DNA of 64,000 nucleotides from Myxococcaceae bacterium JPH2 (GCA_016458225.1 JAEMGR010000006.1:1-64000), one strand, 5' to 3'; counted from the stretch's first letter, positions 1 to 14,175 are shown. Translations and numbers: made by a program. Notes: generated from the letters alone by a model not told the origin.

Positions 1-3000
1 CCCTGGAGCCAGGAGCGCTGCCACTGGGCGAAGTCCGCGTACTGGATGGGCAGCGGCGGGAGCGCGGGCGACGAGCCGCTGGCGAAGGCGGCGTACGCGG
101 CGCTCAGCTCCTTCGCGAACACGTCGATGGACCAGCCATCGAAGATGATGTGGTGGAACGCGAGCAGGAGGACAGGGTCCTCGTCGTCCACGCGGACGAG
201 CGTGGCCCGGAGCAGCGGACCCTGGCGCAGGTCGAACGGCTGGCGAATCTCTCGCTCGGCTCGGGCGCGGATGGCCTGGGGCACATCCTGCCCCTCCGCG
301 ACGCGCAACGTCTCCCGCTTCAGCGCGACGGCCATGGTGGGCAGGACGTGCTGCAGGGGCTGTCCGTCCTCCTCGGTGAAGACGGTGCGCAGCACGCCGT
401 GCCGCTGCACGAGCAGGGCGATGGACTTCTCCAGCGCGGTGTCGTCGACCGGGCCCCGCAGTCGCGCGAACATCGGGACGTGGTACGCGTGGCCGGTGGC
501 GTCGATCTGCGCGATGAACCACAGGCGCTGCTGCGCGAAGGACTGCGGTGAGCGCTGGCTTCGCGTCATCGGCACGAGCGGCGGCAGGCGCGCGGGCTGG
601 TTCTCCTGGCGCACGTCCTCCAGTCGCGTGGCGAGGGTCTCGACGGTGCGGGCCTCGAAGAGGAGGCGTACGGGGAAGTCGAGCGACAGCGTCTCACGCA
701 GGCGCGAGGCGGCTTGGGTGGCCATGAGCGAGTGGCCTCCCAGGTCGAAGAAGTTGTCCTCCGCGCCCAGACGCGGCAGTCCCAGCAGAGGCGCCCAGAT
801 GTCGGCGACCACCTGCTCCAGCGGCGTGCGCGGTGCCACGAACTCGCGCGTGTCGAGTGCCGCCTCCGGCGCGGGCAGGGCCTTGCGGTCCACCTTGCCG
901 TTGGGGTTGAGCGGCAGGGCGTCCAGGACGACGAGGGCGCCGGGGACCATGTACTCGGGCAGCGACTGACGCAGCCGTGCCTTCAGCTCGCCCGCGTCCA
1001 ACGTGTGCCCGGGCTTGGGCGCGACGTAGCCGACCAGCTTCTTGCCCACGCCCTCATCCAGCGCGACGACCACCACGTCCTTCACGGCGTCGTGGGCGCG
1101 CAGCGCGGTCTCAATCTCTCCCAGCTCCACGCGGAAGCCGCGGATCTTCACCTGGAAGTCGGCGCGGCCCAGGTACTCGAGCACGCCGTCGGCCCGGTAC
1201 TTCACGCGGTCGCCCGTGCGGTACATGCGGCTTCCCGGCGGTCCGTAGGGCGCGGGGATGTAGCGCTCCGCGGTCAGGTCGGGCCGCAGGAGATAGCCGC
1301 GCGTGGTGCCTTCTCCCGCGAGGTACAGCTCGCCCACCACGCCCACCGGCACGGGCTGGAGCTGCGCATCGAGCAGATAGGCCCGCGTGTTGGACAGCGG
1401 TCGCCCGATGTCGGGCTCTCGCTCCACGCCCACCAGCGACACCGTGGAGAAGGTGGTGTCCTCCGAAGGGCCGTAGAGGTTGTACAGCTTGTGCACCGTG
1501 GGCACGCTGTACACGAGGCGCGCGAGCGTGCCGGGGATGGCCTCGCCGCCCAGGTTCACGATGTGCGCGTGGGGTGGCACCGCGCCCTGTTGGACGAGCA
1601 GCGCCATCGCCGAGGGCACCGTGTCGATGAGGGTGACCTCGTTCGCCGCGGGCAGCTCCGCGAGGTGCAACGCATTGCGCGCCACCACCACGCTGCCACC
1701 GCAAGACAGGGGCGCGAACAGCTCGAACACCGACATGTCGAAGTTCAGGCTGGTGGAGGCGAGCACGCCTTGCAGCGCGGCGCGGTCATAGGTGTCGAGG
1801 GACCACTGGATGACGGCCACCGCGTTGCGGTGCGCGATGGCCACGCCCTTGGGCCGGCCCGTGCTGCCCGAGGTGTAGATGAGGTACGAGAGGTTCTCCG
1901 GCAGCACCTCCACGTCGGGCGCGTGCTCGGGCTGGAGCGCCAGCTCGGGGTCGGTGTCCAGGCAGACGGCGGGCGCGGGGTGCTCGGGCAGCGTGGCCAA
2001 CAGGCGCGAGTGCGCCACCAGCGCGGGGCCTCGCGCGTCCTGGAGCAGCCACGCCAATCGCTCCTTGGGATAGTTCGGGTCGAGCGGGACGTACGCGCCG
2101 CCCGCCTTGAGGATGCCGAGGACGCCCACCACCATATCCGCCGTGCGCTCCACGCACAGGCCGACCCTCACCTCCGGGCCCACGCCCATGCCTCGCAGCC
2201 GATGCGCGAGCTGGTTCGCCCGAGCGTCCAACTCGCGGTAGGTGAGGCGCTTCTCCGGGCTGATGACGGCGACCGCGTCGGGCGTGCGCCGCACCTGGGC
2301 TTCCACCAGGCCGTGCAGCGTGGCGTCGCGCGGGAAGTCCGCCTCGTTGCGATTCCACTCGACCAGGAGTTGGTGGCGCTCGGCCTCGGACAACAAGGGC
2401 AGGTCGCTGATGCGGCGGTCGGGTTGGGCGAGCGCGCTGGCGAGGAGTCGCGCGTGGTGGTCGGCCATCCGCTCGAGGGTCGCGCGGGTGAACAGGTCGA
2501 CGTTGTATTCCCAGAGGAAGGACAGGCCCGTGGGCGCCGGCTGTGCGAAGAGGGTGAGGTCGAACTTCGACATCCCCGTCTCCACGTCGAGCGTCGACGC
2601 GGTGATGCCGGGCAGCTCCAGCGTGGCGGTGGCCGCGTTCTGGAGCACGAACATCGCCTGGAAGAGCGGCGTGCGGCTGAGGTCTCGCTCCAGTCCGAGC
2701 GCGTCCACGAGCTGCTCGAAGGGCAGTTCCTGGTGCGCGAACGCGGAGAGGGAGGCGTCGCGGGCGCGGTCGAGCAACTGCGTGAAGGTCGTGCCGCTCG
2801 GCAGGTGGAGCCGGAGCGGGACGGTGTTGGCGAAGAAGCCGATGAGCGGCTCCAGCTCCGGCTGGGTGCGTCCGGCGATGGGCGCGCCCACCACGATGTC
2901 GTCCTGGCCCGTGTAGCGCGAGAGCAGCGCGTGGAAGGACGCGAGCAGTGCCATGAAGGGCGTGACGCCGCGCTGGAGGCACAGGGCATCCAGCGCGCCC

Positions 3001-6000
3001 GACAGCGCGGGCGGGAGCGAGACGGACAGGTGCGCGCCTCGGAAGGACTGCACGGGCGGGCGAGGCAGGTCGGTGGGCAGCTCCAGCGCGGGAGGCGCTC
3101 CGGCGAGGCGCTGCTTCCAACTGGAGAGGAGCGAGTCGAGGACGGGGCCGGTCAGCCACTCGCGCTGCCACCGCGAGAAGTCGGCGTACTGGACGGGCAG
3201 CGGGGGGAGGACGGGCTCGGGCTGGCCTCGAGAGAACGCGGAGTAGAAGGCGGCCAGCTCGCGCTGGAGGACATCGAGCGACCAGCCATCACAGACGACG
3301 TGGTGCAGGGTCACCAGCAGCACATGGTGGTGCGGCTCGACCTGGAGGAGCGAGGCGCGAACGAGCGGGCCCTGGCGCAAGTCGAAGGGGCGGCGGACCT
3401 CTTCCTCCGCGAGCCGGAGCGCTTCGTCCAAGGAGTCGATGCGCCGCGACGTCAGGGCGAAGTCGACGACGGGGGAGATGACCTGGACGGGGCGGCTGTC
3501 CACCTGGGTGAACGTGGTGCGCAGCGCCTCGTGGCGCTGGATCAGCGCGGAGAAGCTTCGCTCCAGGGCACTGGCGTCCAGCGGGCCCCGCAGGTTCAGG
3601 AACAGCGGGAGGTTGTAGGCGAACGACGCGGTGTCGAACTGGTGGATGAACCAGAGGCGCTGCTGCGCGAAGGACAGCGGGAGCGGACCTGTGCGCGGTT
3701 TCGCGACGAGCGCGGGCGCGTGCGGCAGCGCGGCGGAGGACTTCTGGGGTTCGAGCAGGGACTGGAGGTGGTCGGCCAGCTCCTCGACGGTGGGGTGCTC
3801 GAAGAGGGCGCGCAGCGGGAGGTTGATGAGGAAGCGCGCGCGCAGGCGTGACACCACCTGCGTGGCGAGCAGCGAGTGCCCGCCGCGCTCGAAGAAGTTG
3901 TCGCTGACGCCCACGCGGGGCAGATGCAGCAGCGTGGCCCACAGCGACGCGATGGCCGCCTCGACTGGCGTGCGCGGCGCGATGAAGGATTCCTCGTCCG
4001 AGGCGAGGACCGGCGTGGGGAGCGCCTTGCGATCCAGCTTGCCGCTGGGCGTGAGCGGGAAGGTGGCCAGGGTCGTGAAGGCCGCGGGCACCATGTACTC
4101 GGGCAGCCGGCCCTTGAGCGCGGAGCGCAGCGTCGCGGCGTCCAGCGTGACGCCGGGCTTCGGCACGACGTAGGCGAAGAGCTGCTTGCCCAGGCCCGCC
4201 TCATCGCGGGCGACGACGGCCACGTCCTGGACTCCCTCTATCGCGGAGAGGGCGGCCTCCACTTCGTGCAGCTCGACGCGATAGCCGCGCACCTTCACCT
4301 GCGCGTCGCGGCGGCCGAGGAACTCGATGTCACCGGAGGGGAGGAAGCGGGCGAAGTCGCCGGTGCGGTACATGCGCTCGCCGGGCGTGGGCGCATGGCA
4401 GTCCGGGAGGAAGCGCTCGGAGGTGAGGTCGGGCCGGTGGAGGTAGCCGCGCGCGAGCTGCTTGCCGCCGATGTACAGCTCGCCCGGGACTCCAAGGGGC
4501 ACGGGCTGGAGGTACGCGTCGAGCAGGTAGATGCGCGCGTTGGTGATGGGCTTGCCAATGGGTGGCAGGTCCGGCCACGTCTCGGGCGCGCCGCGCAGCA
4601 TGAAGGCGGTGCCGGCGTGCGTCTCGGTGGGGCCGTAGTGATTGTCCAGGGCGCAGGCGGGCAGCGCGCGCAGCATCCGGCGCAGCGCGGGCGTGAGGCG
4701 GAGCTGCTCGCCAGCCGTGTTGATTTCGAGCAGGTGCACCGGCAGCAGCCCCTCCTCCGCGCTCACCTCCGCGAGGTGCTGGAGCGCGACGAAGGGGAGG
4801 AAGAGTCGCTCCACGGCGCGCTCGCGCAGCAGGTGCAGCAGCGCATGCGTGTCGCGGCGGACGTCGTCGGTGAGGAGGACGACCTCGCCTCCGGCCACGA
4901 GCGTGGGGAGCAGCTCCTGGAAGCAGACGTCGAAGCTGAGCGCGGAGAACTGGAGCGTCCGAGCGCGCGGCGCGGTGGAGCGCAGGTTCTGCCAGTGGAT
5001 GAGGTTGAGGAGCTGGCGGTGCGGCATGGCCACGGCCTTGGGCACGCCCGTGGAGCCGCTGGTGAAGATGACGTAGGCGAGGTGATCCGGGCCCGAGCGT
5101 GGCTCCGGGTTGGTGTCCGGCTGCGCGGCGAGCCCTGGGGTGTCATCGTCCAAGAGGAGCACCGGCGCCACGTCGCGCGGGAGCGAGGGCTCCAGGTGCC
5201 GCTGCGCGAGGAGCAGCTTCGCGCGCGAGGACTGGAGCATGAGGGCCAGTCGCTCGGGCGGATAGGCCGGGTCGAGCGGGCAGTACGCGCCGCCGGCCTT
5301 GAGGATGGCGAGCAGCGCGATGGGCAGCGAGAGCGAGCGCTCGACACACAGCGCGACGGGCGCGTCCGGGCCCACGCCGTGCTCGCGCAGCAGATGTGCC
5401 AGTTGGTTGGCGCGCCGATTGAGCGCGTCGTAGGTGAGGGTGGCGTCCTCGAAGCGGACCGCGATGGCTTCCGGGGCGCGGCGCACGGCCTCCTCGAAGA
5501 GGGCATGCGCGCCCAGCGCGGGAGGCACGGACACCGCCGAGTCATTCCACTCGACGAGCAGCCGGTGACGCTCCGTCTCGGAGAGCAGCGACAGGGAGGC
5601 CAGCGGACGCGACGGCTGCGCGACCGCGCCCTCCAGCAGCCGGGCGTAGTGCGCGGCCATGCGCGCCACCGTCGCCTCGTCGAAGAGGTCGGTGTTGTAC
5701 TCCCACCAGCTCCGGATGCCCTCCGGCGTCTCGCGCATGAAGACGGCGAGGTCGAAGCGCGACACCCCGGGCTCGAACTCCAGCTCCTCCACGGCCACGC
5801 CCGGGAGCTGAAGCGCGGACGCGCCGCTCTCCTGGATGAACATGACCTGGAACAGCGGCGTGCGGCTCAGGTCTCGCACGGGCTGGAGCGCCTCCACCAG
5901 TTGCTCCAGCGGCACGTCCGGATGCGCGTAGGCCCCGAGGCAGACCTTGCGCACTTGCGCCAGGAGGGTGCGGAAGTCCTGCTCACCAGCGACCTCCACG

Positions 6001-7016
6001 CGCAGCGCCAGCGTGTTGGCGAAGAAGCCGAAGACGCCCTCCAGCTCGCGCCGGCTCCGCGCCGCGATGGGCGTGCCCACCACGATGTCCGACTGGCCGC
6101 TGTAGCGAGAGAGCAGGGCCTGGAAGCCCGCGAGCAGCGTCATGAAGGAGGTGACTCCCTCCTTGCGGCTCAGTGTCTGGATGTCGGTGGACAGCGCGGC
6201 GGGCAGGGCCACGCGGTAGCGCGCGCCGCGCGAGGATTGGACCGGTGGACGTGGCCGGTCCGTGGGCAGGTCGAGCGAGGCAGGAGCGCCCGCGAGCTGC
6301 GCCTTCCACCACGCGAGCTGCCCTTCGAGTACTTCGCCGCGCATCCACTCGCGCTGCCACGCGACATAGTCCGCGTACTGCACGGTGAGCGGCGGCAGCG
6401 TGGGCGCTGCGCCCGAGAGCGCCGCCACGTAGAGTGACTTCAGCTCTCGCTCCATCAGGCCCAGCGACCAGACGTCGCAGATGATGTGGTGGACCGTGAA
6501 GAGCAGCGCGTGCACCTGCGGCGCCAGTTGGATCAGCCGCGCGCGGAACATCGGGCCCTGCTTCAACTGGAACGGCTGGCGGACCTCCGCCTCGGCGAGC
6601 CGACGCAGCGCGATGGCTTCGTCCTCGGCCCCTGTCGTGTCGAGTGCCTCCACGGGCAACGCCACGTCCAGGTGGGGCACGATGCGCTGCTCGGGACGGC
6701 CATCCACCTCCTCGAAGTGGGTGCGCAGGGCCTCGTGACGCTGGACCCACGCGACGAAGGCCCGCTCCAACGCGGGCGCGTCCAGCGGGCCCGTGAGCCG
6801 CATGAAGTACGAGACGTTGTACGAGGAGTTCCCCGGCGCGAGCTGATCGATGAACCACAGCCGGAGCTGCGCGAACGACAGCGGCAGCGTGCCTTGGCGG
6901 GACACCGGGACGACGGGCGGCGCTCGACGCGCGGGCTTGGGTGGGGGCGCGGCCGGCGCGAGCGTGCCAGCCGACTGCGTGTCTCGCGGGAGCGGGGACC
7001 CAGGGTGCTCGTTCAT
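1..7016 (-). CDS. Non-ribosomal peptide synthetase, C-A-PCP-C-A-PCP-C..., 3' end beyond window
   Basis: Multimodular NRPS that assembles a peptide on phosphopantetheine arms in the cytosol. The ATG is at 7016-7014. About 2,338 residues are visible and the frame is still open at base 1. Order: C1 with HHIICDVW near 6,490-6,460; A1 with TSGSTGVPK near 5,070-5,035, YGPTE near 4,640 and YRTGD near 4,370; PCP1 with GGHSLLATQ near 3,880; C2 with HHVVCDGW near 3,300; A2 with TSGSTGRPK near 1,880; PCP2 with GGHSLMATQ near 735; then a third C domain (HHIIFDGW) cut by the edge. By alignment to GrsA-Phe I read the A1 pocket as D-V-Q-F-N-A-H-A-G-K (proline-like scaffold, altered) and A2 as D-M-F-D-N-G-L-T-F-K (nearest to alanine-type codes). 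A C domain at the start suggests acyl or peptidyl input from an upstream carrier, probably the free PCP at 7098-7367. Confidence 0.97.
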   Translation of the reverse strand, partial: MNEHPGSPLPRDTQSAGTLAPAAPPPKPARRAPPVVPVSRQGTLPLSFAQLRLWFIDQLAPGNSSYNVSYFMRLTGPLDAPALERAFVAWVQRHEALRTHFEEVDGRPEQRIVPHLDVALPVEALDTTGAEDEAIALRRLAEAEVRQPFQLKQGPMFRARLIQLAPQVHALLFTVHHIICDVWSLGLMERELKSLYVAALSGAAPTLPPLTVQYADYVAWQREWMRGEVLEGQLAWWKAQLAGAPASLDLPTDRPRPPVQSSRGARYRVALPAALSTDIQTLSRKEGVTSFMTLLAGFQALLSRYSGQSDIVVGTPIAARSRRELEGVFGFFANTLALRVEVAGEQDFRTLLAQVRKVCLGAYAHPDVPLEQLVEALQPVRDLSRTPLFQVMFIQESGASALQLPGVAVEELEFEPGVSRFDLAVFMRETPEGIRSWWEYNTDLFDEATVARMAAHYARLLEGAVAQPSRPLASLSLLSETERHRLLVEWNDSAVSVPPALGAHALFEEAVRRAPEAIAVRFEDATLTYDALNRRANQLAHLLREHGVGPDAPVALCVERSLSLPIALLAILKAGGAYCPLDPAYPPERLALMLQSSRAKLLLAQRHLEPSLPRDVAPVLLLDDDTPGLAAQPDTNPEPRSGPDHLAYVIFTSGSTGVPKAVAMPHRQLLNLIHWQNLRSTAPRARTLQFSALSFDVCFQELLPTLVAGGEVVLLTDDVRRDTHALLHLLRERAVERLFLPFVALQHLAEVSAEEGLLPVHLLEINTAGEQLRLTPALRRMLRALPACALDNHYGPTETHAGTAFMLRGAPETWPDLPPIGKPITNARIYLLDAYLQPVPLGVPGELYIGGKQLARGYLHRPDLTSERFLPDCHAPTPGERMYRTGDFARFLPSGDIEFLGRRDAQVKVRGYRVELHEVEAALSAIEGVQDVAVVARDEAGLGKQLFAYVVPKPGVTLDAATLRSALKGRLPEYMVPAAFTTLATFPLTPSGKLDRKALPTPVLASDEESFIAPRTPVEAAIASLWATLLHLPRVGVSDNFFERGGHSLLATQVVSRLRARFLINLPLRALFEHPTVEELADHLQSLLEPQKSSAALPHAPALVAKPRTGPLPLSFAQQRLWFIHQFDTASFAYNLPLFLNLRGPLDASALERSFSALIQRHEALRTTFTQVDSRPVQVISPVVDFALTSRRIDSLDEALRLAEEEVRRPFDLRQGPLVRASLLQVEPHHHVLLVTLHHVVCDGWSLDVLQRELAAFYSAFSRGQPEPVLPPLPVQYADFSRWQREWLTGPVLDSLLSSWKQRLAGAPPALELPTDLPRPPVQSFRGAHLSVSLPPALSGALDALCLQRGVTPFMALLASFHALLSRYTGQDDIVVGAPIAGRTQPELEPLIGFFANTVPLRLHLPSGTTFTQLLDRARDASLSAFAHQELPFEQLVDALGLERDLSRTPLFQAMFVLQNAATATLELPGITASTLDVETGMSKFDLTLFAQPAPTGLSFLWEYNVDLFTRATLERMADHHARLLASALAQPDRRISDLPLLSEAERHQLLVEWNRNEADFPRDATLHGLVEAQVRRTPDAVAVISPEKRLTYRELDARANQLAHRLRGMGVGPEVRVGLCVERTADMVVGVLGILKAGGAYVPLDPNYPKERLAWLLQDARGPALVAHSRLLATLPEHPAPAVCLDTDPELALQPEHAPDVEVLPENLSYLIYTSGSTGRPKGVAIAHRNAVAVIQWSLDTYDRAALQGVLASTSLNFDMSVFELFAPLSCGGSVVVARNALHLAELPAANEVTLIDTVPSAMALLVQQGAVPPHAHIVNLGGEAIPGTLARLVYSVPTVHKLYNLYGPSEDTTFSTVSLVGVEREPDIGRPLSNTRAYLLDAQLQPVPVGVVGELYLAGEGTTRGYLLRPDLTAERYIPAPYGPPGSRMYRTGDRVKYRADGVLEYLGRADFQVKIRGFRVELGEIETALRAHDAVKDVVVVALDEGVGKKLVGYVAPKPGHTLDAGELKARLRQSLPEYMVPGALVVLDALPLNPNGKVDRKALPAPEAALDTREFVAPRTPLEQVVADIWAPLLGLPRLGAEDNFFDLGGHSLMATQAASRLRETLSLDFPVRLLFEARTVETLATRLEDVRQENQPARLPPLVPMTRSQRSPQSFAQQRLWFIAQIDATGHAYHVPMFARLRGPVDDTALEKSIALLVQRHGVLRTVFTEEDGQPLQHVLPTMAVALKRETLRVAEGQDVPQAIRARAEREIRQPFDLRQGPLLRATLVRVDDEDPVLLLAFHHIIFDGWSIDVFAKELSAAYAAFASGSSPALPPLPIQYADFAQWQRSWLQ

Positions 7017-7097
7017 GGCGCGGCTCGGGATGAGGAAGAGGAGGGGAGAGGAACGTTCATGCGCGCGCGGGAGATGGACCCCACGCGCTCATGCGCT

Positions 7098-7367
7098 TCA
7101 GGCCGCGGGGGCCGCGCCGCCCTGTTCCTGCAGGAGCTGCTCGCAGAGCGAGGCCACGTGCTCCAGCGTGTTGAACAGGTCCACCATGGAGACCTGCACG
7201 CCCAGCTCGTCCTCGATGCGGTTGGCCAGCATGGTGGCGAGCAACGAGTTGCCGCCGATCTCCAGGAAGTGGTCCGCCGGCCGCACCACCTCCACTCCCA
7301 GCGACTCGCGCCAGTAGTCAGCCAACTTCTGTTCCATGGACGTTCGGAGGACGCTGTCGGTGCTCAC
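7098..7367 (-). CDS. Free-standing peptidyl/acyl carrier protein (PCP)
   Basis: An 89-residue discrete carrier protein. The phosphopantetheine attachment motif is GGNSLLAT around residues 38-45, preceded by DHFLEI and followed by a helix with a VDLF element. It lies between the C-A-PCP-TE gene and the multimodular NRPS on the same strand, 81 bp upstream of the latter. The upstream AMP-dependent ligase (11472-13151) is a natural candidate to load it, and the first C domain of the next NRPS is a natural acceptor. That would make this the starter-unit carrier, which is inference. It could also carry an amino acid that is modified before use. The acidic, alanine-rich C-terminal tail is usual for the family. 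Confidence 0.93.
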   Translation of the reverse strand: MSTDSVLRTSMEQKLADYWRESLGVEVVRPADHFLEIGGNSLLATMLANRIEDELGVQVSMVDLFNTLEHVASLCEQLLQEQGGAAPAA

Positions 7368-7408
7368 GGGTTGCTCCTTGAGTGCACGGATATCTGAATG
7401 TTGCGAAT

Positions 7409-11425
<4,017 letters not shown>

Positions 11426-11471
11426 GGCGCCCGCCGAACCTTAACAGGATGTCTTTGAATGTCGTTTTGTC

Positions 11472-13151
11472 CTAACGCGCGCGCGAATTGAGCTGCTCAC
11501 GCAAGAGGTGCTTGCGCACCTTGCCGGTGGCCGTCTTGGGCATCGCGTCGACGAGTTCCAGGCGGTCTGGCCAGTACTGATTGGACATGCCCTGCTGCTT
11601 CAGGTGCTGGCGCAGCTCGTCCAGGGTGGGCGTGCCCTCGCCCTCGCGCGTCACGACGACGGCACAGACACGCTCGCCGCCAATCTTGTCATCCGAGTGC
11701 GCGACGACCGCGACTTCCTTCACCTTGGGATGGGAATACAGCGCGGATTCCACTTCCACGACGGGAATCTTATAGCCATATCGAAAGATGACGTCCTTGA
11801 GCCGGCCGACGATGCGGATGCCGCCTCGGCCGTCGTCGCGCGCCAGGTCTCCGGTGTCGAACCAGCCTTCGGCGTCCACACTGGCGGCATAGATGTCGTC
11901 ACGCTTGAAATAGCTCAGACACTGGCTGGCGCCGCGCACCAACAGGCGGCCGGTGCCGTCTGGATAGGGCGTCCCATCCTCGGCCACGGCGGGGGCAATC
12001 CTGACATCCATCCACTCCACCGCGCGGCCGTCGCTGTGGGCGGGCCAGTCTGGCGGGTCGTCCTGGCGGGTGATGGTGACGGCGCCATTCTCCGTCATCC
12101 CCCACAATGTGTGCAGTTGAATGCCGAACATTTCCCTCACGGTCGCGATGAGGTGGGGCGGAACGGGGATGGAGCCCGTGGCCAGCTTTCGCAACGAGGA
12201 GGTGTCGCGCGGGCGCTTGCGCTGCGTCGCGATGACATTCATCAGGTAGGTCGGAATGCCATAGGAGAAGGTGACGCGGTGCTCCTCGATGAGCTTGAGC
12301 GTCAGCTCGGGGTCACCCACGTCCATGTAGACGGCGGTCGCGCCGAGCTGCACGGGGAGCTGGAACAGATAGGTGAAGCCCGTGGAGGCGGTGAGCAGGG
12401 ACGGGAGGCAGAAGACGTCCTCGCCCGTCAGTGACAGGGTTTCTCCCAGCGCCCGGGTGATGCCGTAGTTGGTGTTGTGGGAGTGGATGACGCCCTTGGG
12501 CTCGCCCGTGGTGCCGGACGTGTAGAGGACGTTGCAGACCTCGTCCGCGTGGGCCTCGCGTGCGTCCAGCTCGGCGGCCGGGCGCTCCTCCTCCCAGGCG
12601 CGCGCGACGAAGGTGGCGTCGAAGTCCAGCTCGCCCGGCCCCAATGGGCCCTCGGCGCCCAGGAGCACCCGGTGCCGCAGCGAGGGCAGCACGCCCGCGA
12701 TCTCCCGCGCCATGTCGCGGTGCGTGTAGCCCGCCCAGGCCTGCGGCCCGATGTACACGGACGCCTCGGTGCGGCCGAGGATGAACTCCACCTCACGCCG
12801 TCGGTAGTCCGGAGGAATGGGCGCGATGACCGCGCCCATGCGCGCGCAGGCCAGCGCCAGCGCGGAGAACTGCCACCCATTGGGGAGCTGCACCGCGACG
12901 ATGTCCTCGCGACCCACCCCCAGCGACAGCAACGCCCCCGCGAACCGATCCATATAACGGCTCAGGTCCGCATAGGTCAGACGTGTCACATCCTTGGAAA
13001 AATACCGTGCGGCAATGATTGCTGTCTTCTCTGGATGGGATTGCACGGCGCGCCGAAGGTCATCCACAATCGTGGCGTCACGCCACCAACCCCTCTGCCG
13101 ATAGAGGGCGCCGTGCGTCTGGGCCGCAGGGTTCTGGAAGCGCTGTCCCAT
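11472..13151 (-). CDS. AMP-dependent acyl-CoA/acyl-carrier ligase
   Basis: Class I adenylate-forming enzyme of 559 residues. It should activate a carboxylic acid with ATP and pass it to CoA or to a carrier protein. Visible motifs are YTSGTTGEPKG, the aromatic-substrate region ending in WGMTENG, GWFDTGDLARDDG, GRLKDVIFRYGYKIP and PKTATGKVRKHLL with the late catalytic Lys. I chose the ATG at 13151 because GAGGAGAA lies a few bases upstream; 32 more codons are open upstream but lack a good ribosome site. The protein resembles cyclohexanecarboxylate or medium-chain acyl ligases more than NRPS A domains. As first gene of the left arm next to a free PCP, it probably supplies the starter acyl unit. 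Confidence 0.9.
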   Translation of the reverse strand: MGQRFQNPAAQTHGALYRQRGWWRDATIVDDLRRAVQSHPEKTAIIAARYFSKDVTRLTYADLSRYMDRFAGALLSLGVGREDIVAVQLPNGWQFSALALACARMGAVIAPIPPDYRRREVEFILGRTEASVYIGPQAWAGYTHRDMAREIAGVLPSLRHRVLLGAEGPLGPGELDFDATFVARAWEEERPAAELDAREAHADEVCNVLYTSGTTGEPKGVIHSHNTNYGITRALGETLSLTGEDVFCLPSLLTASTGFTYLFQLPVQLGATAVYMDVGDPELTLKLIEEHRVTFSYGIPTYLMNVIATQRKRPRDTSSLRKLATGSIPVPPHLIATVREMFGIQLHTLWGMTENGAVTITRQDDPPDWPAHSDGRAVEWMDVRIAPAVAEDGTPYPDGTGRLLVRGASQCLSYFKRDDIYAASVDAEGWFDTGDLARDDGRGGIRIVGRLKDVIFRYGYKIPVVEVESALYSHPKVKEVAVVAHSDDKIGGERVCAVVVTREGEGTPTLDELRQHLKQQGMSNQYWPDRLELVDAMPKTATGKVRKHLLREQLNSRAR

Positions 13152-13347
13152 CTGGATTCTCCTCGCAGGAATTGACGTATCGCGGCGCGGGAAGCGGCAC
13201 GGTAGTGATGGTGTTGTCACCGGTAAAGGCAGGTTTTTCTCGCACATCCGAATATTGAGAAAATCCGCGTTGACGTAACACGATGCGATTTCCTAGGGTG
13301 CCAGCTCGCGGCCGGAACCCAGGGCTGACGCCAGCGACGCAACGGGC
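13152..13347. promoter_or_regulatory. Divergent intergenic promoter region between the two arms of the cluster
   Basis: 196 bp separating the minus-strand ligase/NRPS arm from the plus-strand AmCP/encapsulin arm. It contains an AT-rich patch near 13,230-13,300, unlike the flanking DNA. The octamer TTGACGTA occurs twice, at 13172-13179 and 13270-13277. The second copy could serve as a plus-strand -35 box, with a poor -10 (TAGGGT) near 13,294. No regulator gene lies inside the cluster, so control is probably exerted from elsewhere on this region. The promoter assignment is by eye only. Confidence 0.4.
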
Positions 13348-14175
13348 ATGATTCCTCTCTCGGCGAATGCATCCCAATTGGAGCGGCGAGCCCGGCGGGT
13401 CCGGCGGCTCATCCTGAGGCTGGCGGCCACGCCGTCGGGCTGTCATCTCGGGGGCTCGTTGTCGGTGGTGGAGCTGCTGGTGGTGCTGTTGGGGGAGGTG
13501 ATGCGGGTGGATCCGCGCGCGCCCCTGTCCCCGGAGCGAGACCACCTCATCCTGTCCAAGGGCCACGCGGCCGCGGGGATGTACGCGGCGCTGGCGGAGT
13601 TCGGCTTCCTGGACGCCGAGGAGCTGGTGAGCCGCTACAACGCGGAGGGCAGCCCGTACACCGGACACGTCAACGCGGCGGTGCCCGGAGTGGAGTTCGC
13701 CACCGGGAGCCTGGGACATGGGCTGGGGTTGGGCGTGGGGCTCACGCTGGGACACAAGCTCAAGGGCGAGCCCAACCGGACCTATGTGGTGTGCGGTGAT
13801 GGAGAGATGGGCGAGGGCTCCAACTGGGAAGCGCTGCAAGTGGCCGCGCACCACCGGCTCTCCGCGCTGACGCTCGTGGTGGATCGCAACGGCGGACAGA
13901 ACGACGGGCCCACCGAGTCCATTCTCTCGCAGGCCTCGCTGGCGCGGCGGCTGGAGGCGTTTGGCTTCCACACCTCCGAGGTGGACGGGCACGACCTGAC
14001 GGCGCTGGGCGCCGCGCTGCGCGAGTCCGGGGGGGAGCGGCCTCGGGCGCTCGTGGCTCACACGCAGAAGGGCGCGGGGGTCCCCATGCTGCGCGGCAAG
14101 GGCCCGCACTACGCGGTGTTCTCACCGGAGCACCTGCGCCGGGCGCTCGCGTCCCTGGGCGAGGAGGCGTCATGA
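13348..14175 (+). CDS. Transketolase, N-terminal (TPP-binding) subunit
   Basis: A 275-residue thiamine-diphosphate subunit of a split transketolase. It shows the cofactor-binding signature GDGEMGEGSNWEA at about residues 150-162 with the downstream Asn of DRNGGQND, and the substrate histidines in CHLGGSL, SKGHAAAG and TGHVN. Split transketolases work as dimers with the C-terminal subunit, encoded next with a 4-base ATGA overlap. In AmCP-dependent routes of Streptomyces (vazabitide A, ficellomycin) a transketolase moves a two-carbon ketol unit onto the carrier-bound semialdehyde. The carrier gene three positions into this operon supports the same job here. It is the first gene of the operon, and its ribosome site is weak. 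Confidence 0.93.
   Translation: MIPLSANASQLERRARRVRRLILRLAATPSGCHLGGSLSVVELLVVLLGEVMRVDPRAPLSPERDHLILSKGHAAAGMYAALAEFGFLDAEELVSRYNAEGSPYTGHVNAAVPGVEFATGSLGHGLGLGVGLTLGHKLKGEPNRTYVVCGDGEMGEGSNWEALQVAAHHRLSALTLVVDRNGGQNDGPTESILSQASLARRLEAFGFHTSEVDGHDLTALGAALRESGGERPRALVAHTQKGAGVPMLRGKGPHYAVFSPEHLRRALASLGEEAS

Noticed and set aside
714-3851. Long plus-strand open frame of 1,045 codons opposite the NRPS
   Set aside because: Shadow of the minus-strand NRPS in GC-rich DNA: His/Arg/Gly/Gln-rich translation with no domain, while the other strand has full C, A and PCP motifs.
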